Source: Myxococcales bacterium
Lineage (GTDB): Bacteria; Myxococcota_A; Polyangia; Haliangiales; Haliangiaceae
Direction: 5' to 3'
DNA length: 64,000 bases
Assembly: GCA_016706545.1 (NCBI GenBank)
Contig: JADJJK010000022.1
Span: 62,001-126,000 of the forward strand
The position numbers were made by a program, and so were the translations under genes. Positions 41,191 to 49,761 of the stretch are shown piece by piece. Below the pieces are notes generated by a model, which was given only the letters and a program-made list of their open reading frames with translations, made no database searches and was not told where the DNA came from. How positions within the stretch are numbered: position 1 is the stretch's first letter; each line of letters begins with the position of its first letter.

Positions 41191-42867
41191 TCAGTGCATG
41201 GGCGCGCGGACCACGCGGGTCGCGCGAGGATCGCCGATGAGCCCGTAGCTCTTGAGCTTGCGATACAACGTGGCGGCGCCAATGTGGAGCTGCTTGGCGG
41301 TGTGGGTCTGATTGCCGCCGTTGAGATCCAGCGCGGCGAGGATGTAGTCCTTCTCGATGTCCTCGAGCGGTCGCACCGCCCCGGCGGTGGGCTGCGGTGT
41401 GGGGGTGGCGTGGCGCACCTCCTCCGGCAGATCGTCCAGCTCGACCCGGCTGCCGCGCGCCAGCGCCACCGCGCACTCCATCGCGTTCTCCAGCTCACGC
41501 ACGTTGCCTGGCCAGTGGTAGCGGAGGAGCTGATCGGCGACCGCCGGCGCGAGGCTGGTGATCTTGCGCTGCATGCGCAGCGCCGCCTCCGCGAAGAGCA
41601 CGCGCGCCAGCGGCAGGATGTCATCTCGGCGCTCGCGCAGCGGCGGCACGCGCAGCTCCACCACCTTGAGCCGATAGTACAGGTCCTGACGAAACGCACC
41701 CTCCGCCACCTGGTGGACCAGGTCCCGGTTGGTGGCGGCCAGGATGCGCACGTCGATGCGTCGGGCCTTGTTGTCGCCGACCCTCCGGATCTCGCGCTCC
41801 TGCAGCGTGCGCAAGAGCCGGACCTGCATGGCCGGTGAGACCTCGCCGATCTCGTCGAGCAGGAGGGTGCCGCCGTTGGCCGCCTCGAACAGGCCGGGGC
41901 GGTCCCCGGTGGCGCCGGTGAACGCGCCGCGGACGTGCCCGAAAAGCTCGCTCTCGAGCAGGGTCTCGGTGATGGCGCCGCAGTTGACGGCGATGAACGG
42001 ACCCGCGGCGCGGGTGGACTCCTGGTGGACCAGGCGAGCGATGCGCTCCTTGCCGGTGCCGCTCTCTCCTGTGATGAGCACGGTGGAGTCCACCTTGGCT
42101 ACCCGGCGCGCCAGATCCAGGAGCAGGCGCATCGCCGCCCCCTTGGCCACCAGCCCCTCCTGCTCCACGATCTCTTTGTCTCGCACCACGGCCACCAGGG
42201 CGCGCCGCCGCGCGCGCAGCGTGCGCTCCGCGACCTTGAGCGACTCGATCACCCGTTGCAGCGAGACCTCCAGGCCCTCCTTGAGCCGCTTGCTCTGGAA
42301 GAACTGTAGCTCGGCTGCTCGGGACTCGCCCCAGGCCAGGCGCGTGCGGCCAAACACGTGGCAAGCGGCGTCGCCCTTGCCCAGGCACCGGTCCTCCAGG
42401 ACGAAGATCTCCTCCCCGGCGATCCGGCTCAGGTAGCCGCTGATCAGGCCGCACAGGGTCCAGCACACCGACTCGTCCGCGCGGCCAAAATGCACCAGGT
42501 GTTGCTCTGCCTCGTACGAGCCGCCGAGCATCACGCCGTCCGGCGACAGCGGACTATCGCTTCCCGGCTCGATGCGAAACAGCCCGCCCAGCGCATACAG
42601 GCGAGGTCCGGCGCGGCGCCACTCGTTCTCATCGTCCCAGGTGAACTCCGTCTTCACCGCGTCCGCCAGGCGCCAGCCTTGCGCGAAGCCAAACTGGGTC
42701 AAGACGGTGCGCGCCGCGATGAGCCCGAAGTTCTCCACCAGGTACTTGCGCAAGACGCCCATGGCGACCGCGTCGAGCAAGAGCGCGCGCTGACCGGCAA
42801 AGCGAATGACCCCGCTGAGCGGATCGAGCTCCAGGAGCTCTTGGTGTTCCAGGTCTTCAGCCCGCAT
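41191..42867 (-). CDS. Sigma54-dependent activator with XylR-N and V4R sensor
   Basis: 558 residues from ATG 42867, preceded by GGGGAGG. The N-terminus is a XylR-N-like sensor (to about residue 120) followed by a V4R ligand-binding domain (about 120-190) with Cys residues in EDRCLGKGDAACHVF. A central AAA+ domain has Walker A GESGTGKE, the sigma54-contact motif GAFTGAT and Walker B LLLDEIGE. A C-terminal Fis-type helix-turn-helix ends the protein. Such proteins sense small hydrophobic molecules, often aromatics, and activate sigma54 promoters. It could control the ABC operon downstream, though no convincing -24/-12 site was found before the binding-protein gene. Confidence 0.9.
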   Translation of the reverse strand: MRAEDLEHQELLELDPLSGVIRFAGQRALLLDAVAMGVLRKYLVENFGLIAARTVLTQFGFAQGWRLADAVKTEFTWDDENEWRRAGPRLYALGGLFRIEPGSDSPLSPDGVMLGGSYEAEQHLVHFGRADESVCWTLCGLISGYLSRIAGEEIFVLEDRCLGKGDAACHVFGRTRLAWGESRAAELQFFQSKRLKEGLEVSLQRVIESLKVAERTLRARRRALVAVVRDKEIVEQEGLVAKGAAMRLLLDLARRVAKVDSTVLITGESGTGKERIARLVHQESTRAAGPFIAVNCGAITETLLESELFGHVRGAFTGATGDRPGLFEAANGGTLLLDEIGEVSPAMQVRLLRTLQEREIRRVGDNKARRIDVRILAATNRDLVHQVAEGAFRQDLYYRLKVVELRVPPLRERRDDILPLARVLFAEAALRMQRKITSLAPAVADQLLRYHWPGNVRELENAMECAVALARGSRVELDDLPEEVRHATPTPQPTAGAVRPLEDIEKDYILAALDLNGGNQTHTAKQLHIGAATLYRKLKSYGLIGDPRATRVVRAPMH

Positions 42868-43228
42868 CGGCGCCTCCCCTCCAAATTGGAGGACACCGTA
42901 TTTCACTTTGATGGGATCCGCCAGGACGCATTTCGCCGCAGCCCGGACTGCTGTGCGCGATCAACTGACCGACGACGCGCCAAAAACGCCTGGCGACGCG
43001 CAACAGCAACAGCACGATGACCGCGCCAGCGAAGGCCACGGTGATCACGCCAGCGAGCCCGCCGAAGGGCGCCCGCAGCCCGAGCTTGCCAAAGGTCCAG
43101 GATCCGACGAACGCGCCGACGATCCCCAGCGCGATGTCGCCAAGGACGCCGAAGCCAGAGCCGCTCATGACCACCGACGCCAGCGCGCCAGCGACCAACC
43201 CTACGATGAGCCAAGTGATGATGTCCAT
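42857..43228 (-). CDS. GlsB/YeaQ/YmgE-family stress-type membrane protein
   Basis: 123 residues from ATG 43228. The first 80 match the small transglycosylase-associated family: MDIITWLIVGLVAGALAS, GFGVLGDIALGIVGAFVG and GLRAPFGGLAG, with three hydrophobic segments. The remaining 40 residues are Arg/Pro-rich and run into the start of the sigma54 activator, overlapping it by 11 bp. That extension is longer than normal and may be a read-through after loss of the usual stop. The family is linked to stress response, which fits the CsbD genes that lie divergently beside it. Confidence 0.75.
   Translation of the reverse strand: MDIITWLIVGLVAGALASVVMSGSGFGVLGDIALGIVGAFVGSWTFGKLGLRAPFGGLAGVITVAFAGAVIVLLLLRVARRFWRVVGQLIAHSSPGCGEMRPGGSHQSEIRCPPIWRGGADAG
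42878..42892. promoter_or_regulatory. Palindrome CCTCCAAATTGGAGG before the sigma54 activator
   Basis: A 15-bp near-perfect inverted repeat (CCTCC/GGAGG arms, AAATT centre) placed 11-25 bp upstream of the activator ATG and including one of its GGAGG sequences. It is a candidate operator for autoregulation, or an RNA hairpin that hides the ribosome-binding site. It lies inside the 3' end of the GlsB-like gene. Confidence 0.45.
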
Positions 43229-43492
43229 ACCGCGAGGTATTGCAAGAATCGCCGCAGGTCCGGCCCGTGGCGCCAACCCTGGGTGTTCCAGTGGATTGCG
43301 CTGCACGCGGCGCCTCGTTCGCCACTCGCTCCTTCGTTCTGAACGAGCCGTAGATCATCTTGACCGTGTTGCTTCGCTGCAAACGAGGGAGTTCTACGCG
43401 ATGTGGAGCTTGCCGATGGGCACAGATGATGCAGAGAGCCCAATCGGCGACGGCGAGTGCCGGGGCCAGAAACGCACGCTGGAGGAAATCTC

Positions 43493-43936
43493 ATGTCGAG
43501 CTGGAATCAGATCGAGACGCAATGGCCCCTGCTGACGGCCCAAGTGAAGGCCAAGTGGCTCAAGCTCACCGAGGAGGACCTCAAGGCCATCGCCGGCCGG
43601 CGTGACTCGCTGGTGAGCATGCTGCAAGAGCGCTATGGCGTGCTGCGCGTGGACGCCGAGAAGCACGTGAACAACTGGGCGGACAAGCTGCCGCCACAGG
43701 CCAAGGACAACGACCAGGCCAGCGTCGCCAACGCCAAGCGCAACAGCAAGCAGGGGAGCAACGGCAACGCCCCCAAGCTGGCGGGCAACGGCAACGGCAA
43801 CGCCCGCCACGGTGGCGCCACGGTGGCGGCCTCGATCGAGCCGGACGTGGATGCGGTGACCACCAAGCACGTGGCGGCGCCAGGCGTCGGCGCGCGGCCC
43901 CAGCCACTGGCCAAGCCGGTCATGAAGCATGTATGA
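43493..43936 (+). CDS. CsbD-like stress protein, long form (147 aa)
   Basis: A strong GGAGGAA ribosome-binding site precedes ATG 43493. Residues 1-62 contain the CsbD-like pattern (WPLLTAQVKAKWLKLTEEDL, GRRDSLVSMLQERYG and VNNWADKLP). The C-terminal 80 residues are low-complexity Asn/Gly/Lys/Ala-rich (GNGNGN). CsbD proteins are small, general-stress-induced proteins of unknown function. It is the first of three paralogues in 2.6 kb. It is divergent from the GlsB-like gene; the shared region 43229-43492 should hold promoters for both. Confidence 0.75.
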   Translation: MSSWNQIETQWPLLTAQVKAKWLKLTEEDLKAIAGRRDSLVSMLQERYGVLRVDAEKHVNNWADKLPPQAKDNDQASVANAKRNSKQGSNGNAPKLAGNGNGNARHGGATVAASIEPDVDAVTTKHVAAPGVGARPQPLAKPVMKHV

Positions 43937-44116
43937 GCGCCGCTGAGGCGCCCGGGCACCAGGCGACGCGAGCGCCGGCACCTCGCGCCCGCCCCCGCCG
44001 GGCGTGCCCACGCGCCCTGCGACCCGGCGAGCAGGTCATCACGGGCCGCCGGTTCACGTCGACGTGCTGCAACGGCAAACGGGAAGCGCCAGCGCGGCGC
44101 GACCAGAGGAGATTTC

Positions 44117-44308
44117 ATGTTGTGGACCATCGCCATCATCTTTCTTCTGCTGTGGGCGCTCGGACTGGCGACCTCGTACACCCTGGGCGGGTACCTCCAC
44201 GTGCTGGTCGGGGTGGCCACCGTGCTGCTCTTGATCCGCATCATGAAGGCCAGCGGCAGGGGCCACACTCGTAAACCGACGGCCGCCGCGGGTAACGCCG
44301 GGCCGTGA
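44117..44308 (+). CDS. Small lmo0937-like membrane protein (63 aa)
   Basis: ATG 44117 has a good AGAGGAGA site 5 bp upstream. It starts MLWTIAIIFLLLWALGLATS and continues YTLGGYLHVLVGVATVLLLI, the two-segment pattern of the small lmo0937/DUF5670 membrane family. A short basic, Ala-rich tail follows. These genes often lie in stress-protein groups like this one. Function unknown. Confidence 0.75.
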   Translation: MLWTIAIIFLLLWALGLATSYTLGGYLHVLVGVATVLLLIRIMKASGRGHTRKPTAAAGNAGP

Positions 44309-44335
44309 GCTCTCACAACCAACCAGGAGACGACC

Positions 44336-44668
44336 ATGTCGAAATGGGAACAGATCGCAAAGCACTGGCACATGATGGCTGCCACGGTGAAGGGCCAGTG
44401 GGACAAGCTCACCGACGCCGACCTGTCGTTCATCGGCGGCAAGCAGGACCTGCTAGTCATGAAGTTGCAGGAGCGCTACGGGCTGCACCAGGACGACGCC
44501 GCTCACCAGGCCTTCCAGTGGGCGACGAACCTTCCGGACAGCGCGATCACGCACAGCCTGTCGCTCGCCAGCGACCGGCCGACCACCGAACCTGGCCACG
44601 CGCTGCCGCCGATGCTGGCGAGCGCAGCGACGCCAGCGACGCTGGCGCCCCCAGCGCTCGTCAAGTAG
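44336..44668 (+). CDS. CsbD-like stress protein (110 aa)
   Basis: ATG 44336 after AGGAGA. The N-terminus, MSKWEQIAKHWHMMAATVKG and WDKLTDADLSFIGGKQDLL, then KLQERYG and FQWATNLP, is the CsbD-like pattern. It clearly shares ancestry with the gene at 43493. An Ala/Pro/Thr-rich tail follows. It lies 27 bp after the small membrane protein, so the two are probably co-transcribed. Confidence 0.8.
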   Translation: MSKWEQIAKHWHMMAATVKGQWDKLTDADLSFIGGKQDLLVMKLQERYGLHQDDAAHQAFQWATNLPDSAITHSLSLASDRPTTEPGHALPPMLASAATPATLAPPALVK

Positions 44669-44767
44669 CGACGACGAGAACAACCAACGACCAAGGCGCG
44701 GCGCGCTGCCGCGCCCGTCCCAGGCACCACCGCAGCGCTCGTGCGCGCTGCAGCAAAGGCACCGTCC

Positions 44768-44965
44768 ATGCGCCCCCATGAGCCCCAGCAGTTCGGAGAC
44801 CTCGTCGTCGCCGCGTTCGATCTCGCGGCGCAGCGCAGCGCCAACCCCCGCGAGGTGACCCGCATCGCCCTGCGGTCCCTCGATCGCGTGGTGTGGCGCG
44901 CCCGCCGCGGCAGTTGCGGGACCGTGCGGCGCTCGATGATCTGCGCCGCCCGCGGTGGACCATGA
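44768..44965 (+). CDS. Possible small protein (65 aa) in the stress cluster
   Basis: From ATG 44768 the sequence reads MRPHEPQQFGDLVVAAFDLA then AREVTRIA-like helix (NPREVTRIALRSL). The first 45 residues resemble short conserved proteins seen next to similar genes; the last 20 look non-native. The ribosome-binding site is weak. It could be real with a late frameshift, or chance. Confidence 0.4.
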   Translation: MRPHEPQQFGDLVVAAFDLAAQRSANPREVTRIALRSLDRVVWRARRGSCGTVRRSMICAARGGP

Positions 44966-45029
44966 AGCGCTGTTCTCTGGCGCCGGTCGCGCCGGAGCAC
45001 GTTCGGCTGGCGCCGGGGTCGCCGTGATC

Positions 45030-45770
45030 ATGGTCCGCCGCGCAGCCACGCGGCAGCACCAGCGACGCCGCGCCAAGGAGTCGTGGCTCACCTTCGCGCC
45101 GCCGACGTCATCGCTGACACCCCGCGCTGGCTTCGACGCGCTCGACCAGCTCGTGGAGGAGCGATGCGGCCCGCACAGCTCCACCGCGTCCGCGCGCGGC
45201 CCCGACGCCGAGGTGGTGACCTATGTCCACAGCGGCTCGTTCACCTACCGCGACGACACCGGCCGGGCGGAGCTGGTACAGACCGGCGAGTTTCACCGCA
45301 TGGCGCTGTGCCGAGGCCTGCGCCGCAGCGAGACCAACCCGTCGAGCCAGTGGACGCACCTGTTTCGGCTCTGGCTTCGACCGTCGCAGATCGGCCTGGA
45401 GCCAAGCGCGGAGCACCGGCGGTTCAGCGCGGCCGAGCGCAGCGGGGCGCTGCGCCTCATCGCCTCGCCAGACGCGCGCGACGGCTCGCTGCGCCTGCAC
45501 CTGGACGCGCGCCTGTACTCGGCCGTCCTGTCGAGCGGACAGCACGTGGTGCATGAGCTGCCCAGCGACCGCAGCGCCTGGCTGCATGTGGTGGCAGGAG
45601 AGATCACGCTGGAGGGGCAGATCCTGTACACTGGGGACAGCGCCGGTCTGGTGGCTGAGCGCGTGGTCTCGTTGACCGCGCGCGGCAACGCGGAGATCTT
45701 GCTGCTCGATCTCGAGCATCCGCACCACCTGAATTCCCCCGAACCGCGCACAGAGCAGGAGACCACTTGA
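45030..45770 (+). CDS. Pirin-like bicupin lacking metal ligands
   Basis: About 246 residues from ATG 45030. GTG 45024 and an earlier start at 44955 are also possible; none has a good ribosome-binding site. EVVTYVHSGSFTYRDDTGRA is the first pirin cupin, and HVVHELPSDRSAWLHVVAGE belongs to the second. In pirins the metal sits on His residues of a GTHPHRD motif and on the His/Glu of RHSE. Here the first is replaced (STASARGPDAE) and the second reads RRSE, so iron-dependent activity is unlikely. The TGA stop overlaps the TTG start of the next CsbD-like gene. It may be a structural or regulatory relic of the pirin/YhhW family. Confidence 0.65.
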   Translation: MVRRAATRQHQRRRAKESWLTFAPPTSSLTPRAGFDALDQLVEERCGPHSSTASARGPDAEVVTYVHSGSFTYRDDTGRAELVQTGEFHRMALCRGLRRSETNPSSQWTHLFRLWLRPSQIGLEPSAEHRRFSAAERSGALRLIASPDARDGSLRLHLDARLYSAVLSSGQHVVHELPSDRSAWLHVVAGEITLEGQILYTGDSAGLVAERVVSLTARGNAEILLLDLEHPHHLNSPEPRTEQETT

Positions 45771-46051
45771 TCGACTGGACCCACATCGAGCGCCAATGGA
45801 GCGAGCTAGACTCCGAGGTGAGGGCCGGCTGGCTCAAGCTCACCGATGAGGATCTGACCTACATCGCCGGCAGCAAGCAGCGGTTGATCGGCAAGGTGCA
45901 AGAGCGCTACGGCGTGCTGGAACAGGAGGCAGACCGCCAGGTCCACCGCTGGTTCACCAAGCTCTACCTGGCCCGCGACAAGGCGGCCAGCGGCCGACCA
46001 CGGGCCGTGGCGGAGACGCCGGCGCCGCGCCCCTTCACCAAGCGGCCATGA
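45767..46051 (+). CDS. CsbD-like stress protein (94 aa)
   Basis: Starts at TTG 45767 after CAGGAGA, overlapping the pirin-like stop, so translation is coupled. The sequence has the CsbD pattern (WTHIERQWSELDSEVRAGWL, KLTDEDLTYIAGSKQRLI and VQERYGVLEQEADRQVHRWF). It is the third paralogue of the cluster. Function unknown; probably stress induced. Confidence 0.8.
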   Translation: MIDWTHIERQWSELDSEVRAGWLKLTDEDLTYIAGSKQRLIGKVQERYGVLEQEADRQVHRWFTKLYLARDKAASGRPRAVAETPAPRPFTKRP

Positions 46052-46085
46052 GCACCTGACCTGGCTGGGCGCGCGAACCGCGCGC

Positions 46086-46691
46086 TCAGGCGGCCGGCGG
46101 GGCCGGCTCGCCGCCAGGGCCGGCGGCCCGGCGCGCGAGCAGATGACGCCAGTTGCTGCGGTGGGTAAAGAGGATGAGCGCCGCGGTGGCCAGGCCGAGC
46201 GCGGCCAAGGGCGGGCTGCGATACAGCGTGAGCAAGACCGCCATCACCCACACACCGACGGCGGAGCCGAGCGCGGGCACGCGCGTCACGGCGAGCACCG
46301 CCACGAACGCGCCGATGACGATGGCGGAGAACGTCGGCGAGATCACGAGGTACACGCCGATGGCGCACGCCACGCCCTTGCCGCCGCGGAAGCGCAACCA
46401 CGGCGAGAAGCAGTGACCCACGATCGCGGCGAAGGCGACGGCGGCCACCACCGCCTGCGGCTGCCCACCCCACAGCGCGAGATAGGTGGGCACCGCGGCC
46501 TTGCCCGCGTCGAGCAAGAGGACGAGCAGCGCCGGCGCCTTGCCAAGCACCCGGGCGACGTTGGTGGCGCCGATATTGCCGCTGCCGCGCTGCTGGATGT
46601 CCACGCCGCGCCGCCGCGCCACCAGCACGCCAAACGGGATCGAACCGGCCAAGAAGGCGAACGCGATGAACAGCACGACCTGCACCTTCAC
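46086..46691 (-). CDS. plsY: Glycerol-3-phosphate acyltransferase PlsY
   Basis: About 201 residues from GTG 46691. The enzyme transfers an acyl group from acyl-phosphate to glycerol-3-phosphate in the inner membrane, the first step of phospholipid synthesis. Signature motifs are GSIPFG, RGSGNIGATNVARV and FSPWLRFRGGKGVA. About five to six transmembrane segments. Upstream in-frame sequence is Gly-rich and antisense to the dinG end, so it is not part of the gene. The GTG overlaps the stop of dinG (GTGA), marking an operon. Confidence 0.9.
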   Translation of the reverse strand: MKVQVVLFIAFAFLAGSIPFGVLVARRRGVDIQQRGSGNIGATNVARVLGKAPALLVLLLDAGKAAVPTYLALWGGQPQAVVAAVAFAAIVGHCFSPWLRFRGGKGVACAIGVYLVISPTFSAIVIGAFVAVLAVTRVPALGSAVGVWVMAVLLTLYRSPPLAALGLATAALILFTHRSNWRHLLARRAAGPGGEPAPPAA

Positions 46692-48889
46692 AGCTTGGCT
46701 GGATCGGCGGCTGGCGTCGAGTCCGCGGCGACGTTGACTGCGGGGCCACCGCGGCGATCCGCCGCAGCCGCCGCAGCCGCCGCCGCCGCCGCATCCGCCG
46801 TCCCCTCCGCCGCCGCCTTGCTCCCGCCCCGGGAATCCATCGAGCTCACGTCCATCGCAGCCAGTGAGGTGCCATCCGGTCCGATCCTCCACCAGCGCCT
46901 CGCCTGCTCCAGCGACGAAGTCCGCGGCACCTTGTCCGGCAAGGTCGCGAAGAACACGCGGCCATAGGTACGGGTGACGATGCGGCCGTCGAGCACCGCG
47001 ACGATGCCGCGATCATCCGAGCGCCGGATCAGGCGGCCAAACCCCTGCTTGAGCGCGATGGCCGCCTCGGGGAGCTGGATCGCCGCGAACGGATCTGCGC
47101 CGCCTTCGGCCGCGACCTGCATGCGCGCGGCCTGCAAGGGATCGACATGCGGAGTGAACGGCAGGCGGTCGATGATCACCAGGCGCAGCGCCTCACCCGG
47201 GACGTCCACGCCCTCCCAGAACGAGCCGCAGCCAAAGAGCACGCTGCCGGGCGTGCTGCGAAAACGCTCCACCAGCAAGCCGCGCGGCGCCTCGCCTTGG
47301 ACCCAGCGCGGGAACGGGAGATCCGCCAGGAGCCGCGCCAGCGCGCCCAGGCTTCGGTGGCTGGTGCAGAGCACGAAGGCGCCGCCCCCGGTGAGGGTGA
47401 CCAGCTCGCGGATGCGGGCGGCGGCGGCGACGGAGAAGGCCGGATCGTCGGGCGCGGGTAGATCGCGCGGGACATAGAGGAGCGCGCAGCGCGCGTAGTC
47501 GAAGGGCGAGTCGACGATGAGCTCGTCGACGTGCTCGGGGGTCAGCCCCAGGCGGTGGCGGGTGTAGCGCAGGGTGCCGCCGGTGCTGAGCGTGGCCGAC
47601 GTGAAGATGGGCGTGGGAGCGGCACGGCCAGGGCCAAGCAGGTACCGCGCGACGAGCTCGGCGACGCGAATCGGCGAGGCGATGAGGGCGGTGTGGTGGC
47701 TGCGCGCTTCGCCCCAGTACACATAGGACGCCTGGCGCTGCTCGGCGAGGACGGCGAGCGCGTCGCGCATGGCGCGGGCGCGAAACGCAAGCTGCCCCAG
47801 GCCGCCGCGAGTGGCCGCGGTGGTGACCGACTCCTCGGGCCCGTCTTCGGACTCTGCCTCCGCCGCGCGCGCGACGTCCTCGAGCGCGGTGTCCAGCTCG
47901 AACCACGCGCGCTGCCTGACGGGGTGATCGAACAGCCCCGGCGGCAACGCGACGCGGCCCTCGCTTGGCCCAGGTGACCCAGGTGCCCCGGTTGGCCCGA
48001 TTGGCCCGGTTGGCCGCTCCGCGAACTCCAGCGGCAGCAGCGCCGTCCGCACGCTGGCGAACAGCGCCACGCCAGCGCGCTCGGCGACGCGCACCGGCAG
48101 GCTGGACTCCGCGCCGGTCCACAGCGCCATCTTGCCCAGCAAGTTGTGCGCGTCTCGAAGGAGCGCGCCGAGCTGCGAGGTGGAGAACCGCACGCCGAAG
48201 TGCTCGGTGGCCACGTCCTCCAAGAGGTGTGCCTCGTCGAAGACGACCGCGTCGTGCTCTGGCAGGATGCGCGCGCTGCCTCCGCCGGCGCGGATGGCCA
48301 GGTCGGCGAAGTACAGGTGGTGATTGACCAGGATCAGGTTGGCCTTCTCGGCGGCGCGCCGCGCGGTCGTGACGAAGCAAACGCCGTGGAATGGGCAGCG
48401 CGGCCCAAGGCGCGCCTCCGAGGTGGTGGTGACCTCGCTCCACCAGGGGTCATCCTCGCCCAGCCACTCCACCTCCGCGCGATCTCCGGTGCTGGTCTGC
48501 GCGGCCCACGCTGCGATGCCGCGATCGTCCCTGCGCTCTGTGGTTAGCTCCACCAGCTTGCGCTTGCAGACATAGTTGGAGATGCCCTTTAGCACCACCG
48601 CGGCGAACGGCCGCGGCACGATGGTGCGGAGCAGCGGCACGTCGTTGCGCGCGATCTGATCCTGCAGCGCTCGGGTTCCGGTGGACACCACCACGCGCTG
48701 GCCAGACTGCAGCGCCGGCACCAGGTACGCGAGCGTCTTGCCGATGCCGGTGCCGGCCTCCACCAGGAGCGCACGGCGGCTGTCGAGAGCCGCCGCCACC
48801 GCCTCCGCCATGCGTCGTTGCCCCGGCCGATCCTCGTAGTGAGGGATCGCCGAAGCCAGGCCGCCGCCTGGCTCCAGCAGGTCGTTCAC
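46688..48889 (-). CDS. dinG: DinG-family ATP-dependent DNA helicase
   Basis: About 733 residues from GTG 48889. Walker A is VEAGTGIGKT and the DEAH box is VVFDEAHLLEDVA. Helicase motifs V-VI lie near SFWEGVDVPGEAL and QGFGRLIRRSDDRG. DinG/XPD-type helicases unwind 5'-3', resolving D-loops and R-loops. The Fe-S cluster normally uses four Cys; here YVCKRKL and RCPFHGVCF give three, and the position often read as Cys in a CLG motif is Arg (ARLG). The cluster may therefore be missing or unusual. The start overlaps the hisIE stop and the end overlaps plsY, so the three genes are one unit. Confidence 0.85.
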   Translation of the reverse strand: MNDLLEPGGGLASAIPHYEDRPGQRRMAEAVAAALDSRRALLVEAGTGIGKTLAYLVPALQSGQRVVVSTGTRALQDQIARNDVPLLRTIVPRPFAAVVLKGISNYVCKRKLVELTTERRDDRGIAAWAAQTSTGDRAEVEWLGEDDPWWSEVTTTSEARLGPRCPFHGVCFVTTARRAAEKANLILVNHHLYFADLAIRAGGGSARILPEHDAVVFDEAHLLEDVATEHFGVRFSTSQLGALLRDAHNLLGKMALWTGAESSLPVRVAERAGVALFASVRTALLPLEFAERPTGPIGPTGAPGSPGPSEGRVALPPGLFDHPVRQRAWFELDTALEDVARAAEAESEDGPEESVTTAATRGGLGQLAFRARAMRDALAVLAEQRQASYVYWGEARSHHTALIASPIRVAELVARYLLGPGRAAPTPIFTSATLSTGGTLRYTRHRLGLTPEHVDELIVDSPFDYARCALLYVPRDLPAPDDPAFSVAAAARIRELVTLTGGGAFVLCTSHRSLGALARLLADLPFPRWVQGEAPRGLLVERFRSTPGSVLFGCGSFWEGVDVPGEALRLVIIDRLPFTPHVDPLQAARMQVAAEGGADPFAAIQLPEAAIALKQGFGRLIRRSDDRGIVAVLDGRIVTRTYGRVFFATLPDKVPRTSSLEQARRWWRIGPDGTSLAAMDVSSMDSRGGSKAAAEGTADAAAAAAAAAAADRRGGPAVNVAADSTPAADPAKL

Positions 48890-49623
48890 GCCTTGGGTCC
48901 CCGCGCCGCCTTCTCGGCGTGCCCGCTCTGGCCGAGCCGCTTGCGCAGCGTGGACCAGACCTCGGACAGCGGCACGTCTCGCGCCGCCAGGCCCACCAGC
49001 ACATGGAACAGCAGATCTGCGGTCTCGTGTGCGATGGCGTCGGCTGGCCCGCCCGGCAGCTCGGCGCACAGCTCGCCGCTCTCCTCGCGGATCTTGCTGC
49101 AGATCTTGTCTGGCCCGCCCTCGAGCAGGCTCTTGGTGTAGCTCTTCTCCGCGGTGGCCGCCTTGCGGGCCGAGATGACCTGCTCCAGCGTGTCAAGGAT
49201 GTGCGGACCAGCCGGCGAAGAGGGACCTGCGGCGGCGACCGCGCTCGGCACGCCGTCGTCGTGATGCTCGCCTGGCTGCGCGCCTGGCTGCTCGCCCTCT
49301 CCGTCCAGGACGCGGAAGAAACAAGCGGTGGCGCCGGTGTGGCAGGTGGGCCCGGCGGGCCGCGCCCGCACCAGCACCGCGTCGCGATCGCAGTCGAGCC
49401 GCAGCTCGACGACCGCCAGGACGTTACCGGAGGTCTCGCCCTTCTTCCACAACGCCCGACGCGAGCGCGACCAGAAATGCACGACCCTGGTAGCGCGGGT
49501 GAGCCCGAAAGCCTCCTGGTTCATCCAGGCCAGCATCAACACCGCGCCGGTATCTGCATCTTGCACGATGCACGGCACAAGCCCGCCCTCGTCGAAGCTC
49601 GGCAACGCGCTCTGGGTGACCAT
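48886..49623 (-). CDS. hisI: Bifunctional histidine biosynthesis protein HisIE
   Basis: 245 residues. The N-terminal half is phosphoribosyl-AMP cyclohydrolase (MLAWMNQEAF, HFWSRSRRALWKKGETSGN, DCDRDAVL, CHTG), including the Zn/Mg Cys and Asp residues. The C-terminal half is phosphoribosyl-ATP pyrophosphohydrolase (EQVISARKAATAEKSYTKSL, then EESGELCAE). It catalyses steps 2 and 3 of histidine synthesis. A charged, Ala/Gly-rich linker joins the domains. It is first in the operon with dinG and plsY; no other his gene is nearby. Confidence 0.9.
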   Translation of the reverse strand: MVTQSALPSFDEGGLVPCIVQDADTGAVLMLAWMNQEAFGLTRATRVVHFWSRSRRALWKKGETSGNVLAVVELRLDCDRDAVLVRARPAGPTCHTGATACFFRVLDGEGEQPGAQPGEHHDDGVPSAVAAAGPSSPAGPHILDTLEQVISARKAATAEKSYTKSLLEGGPDKICSKIREESGELCAELPGGPADAIAHETADLLFHVLVGLAARDVPLSEVWSTLRKRLGQSGHAEKAARGPKA

Positions 49624-49761
49624 GCCCTACCTTGGCCATGCTCGAAGATCTCTGTCAATGTGCCGCTTCGGCCGGATTGAACGACGCTGGTCTCGCGCGC
49701 CCCATCGCCTCACGCCCGGCGCGGCTCGCCTAGCCGGCCTGGGATTGGCTACCCGCCGTCG

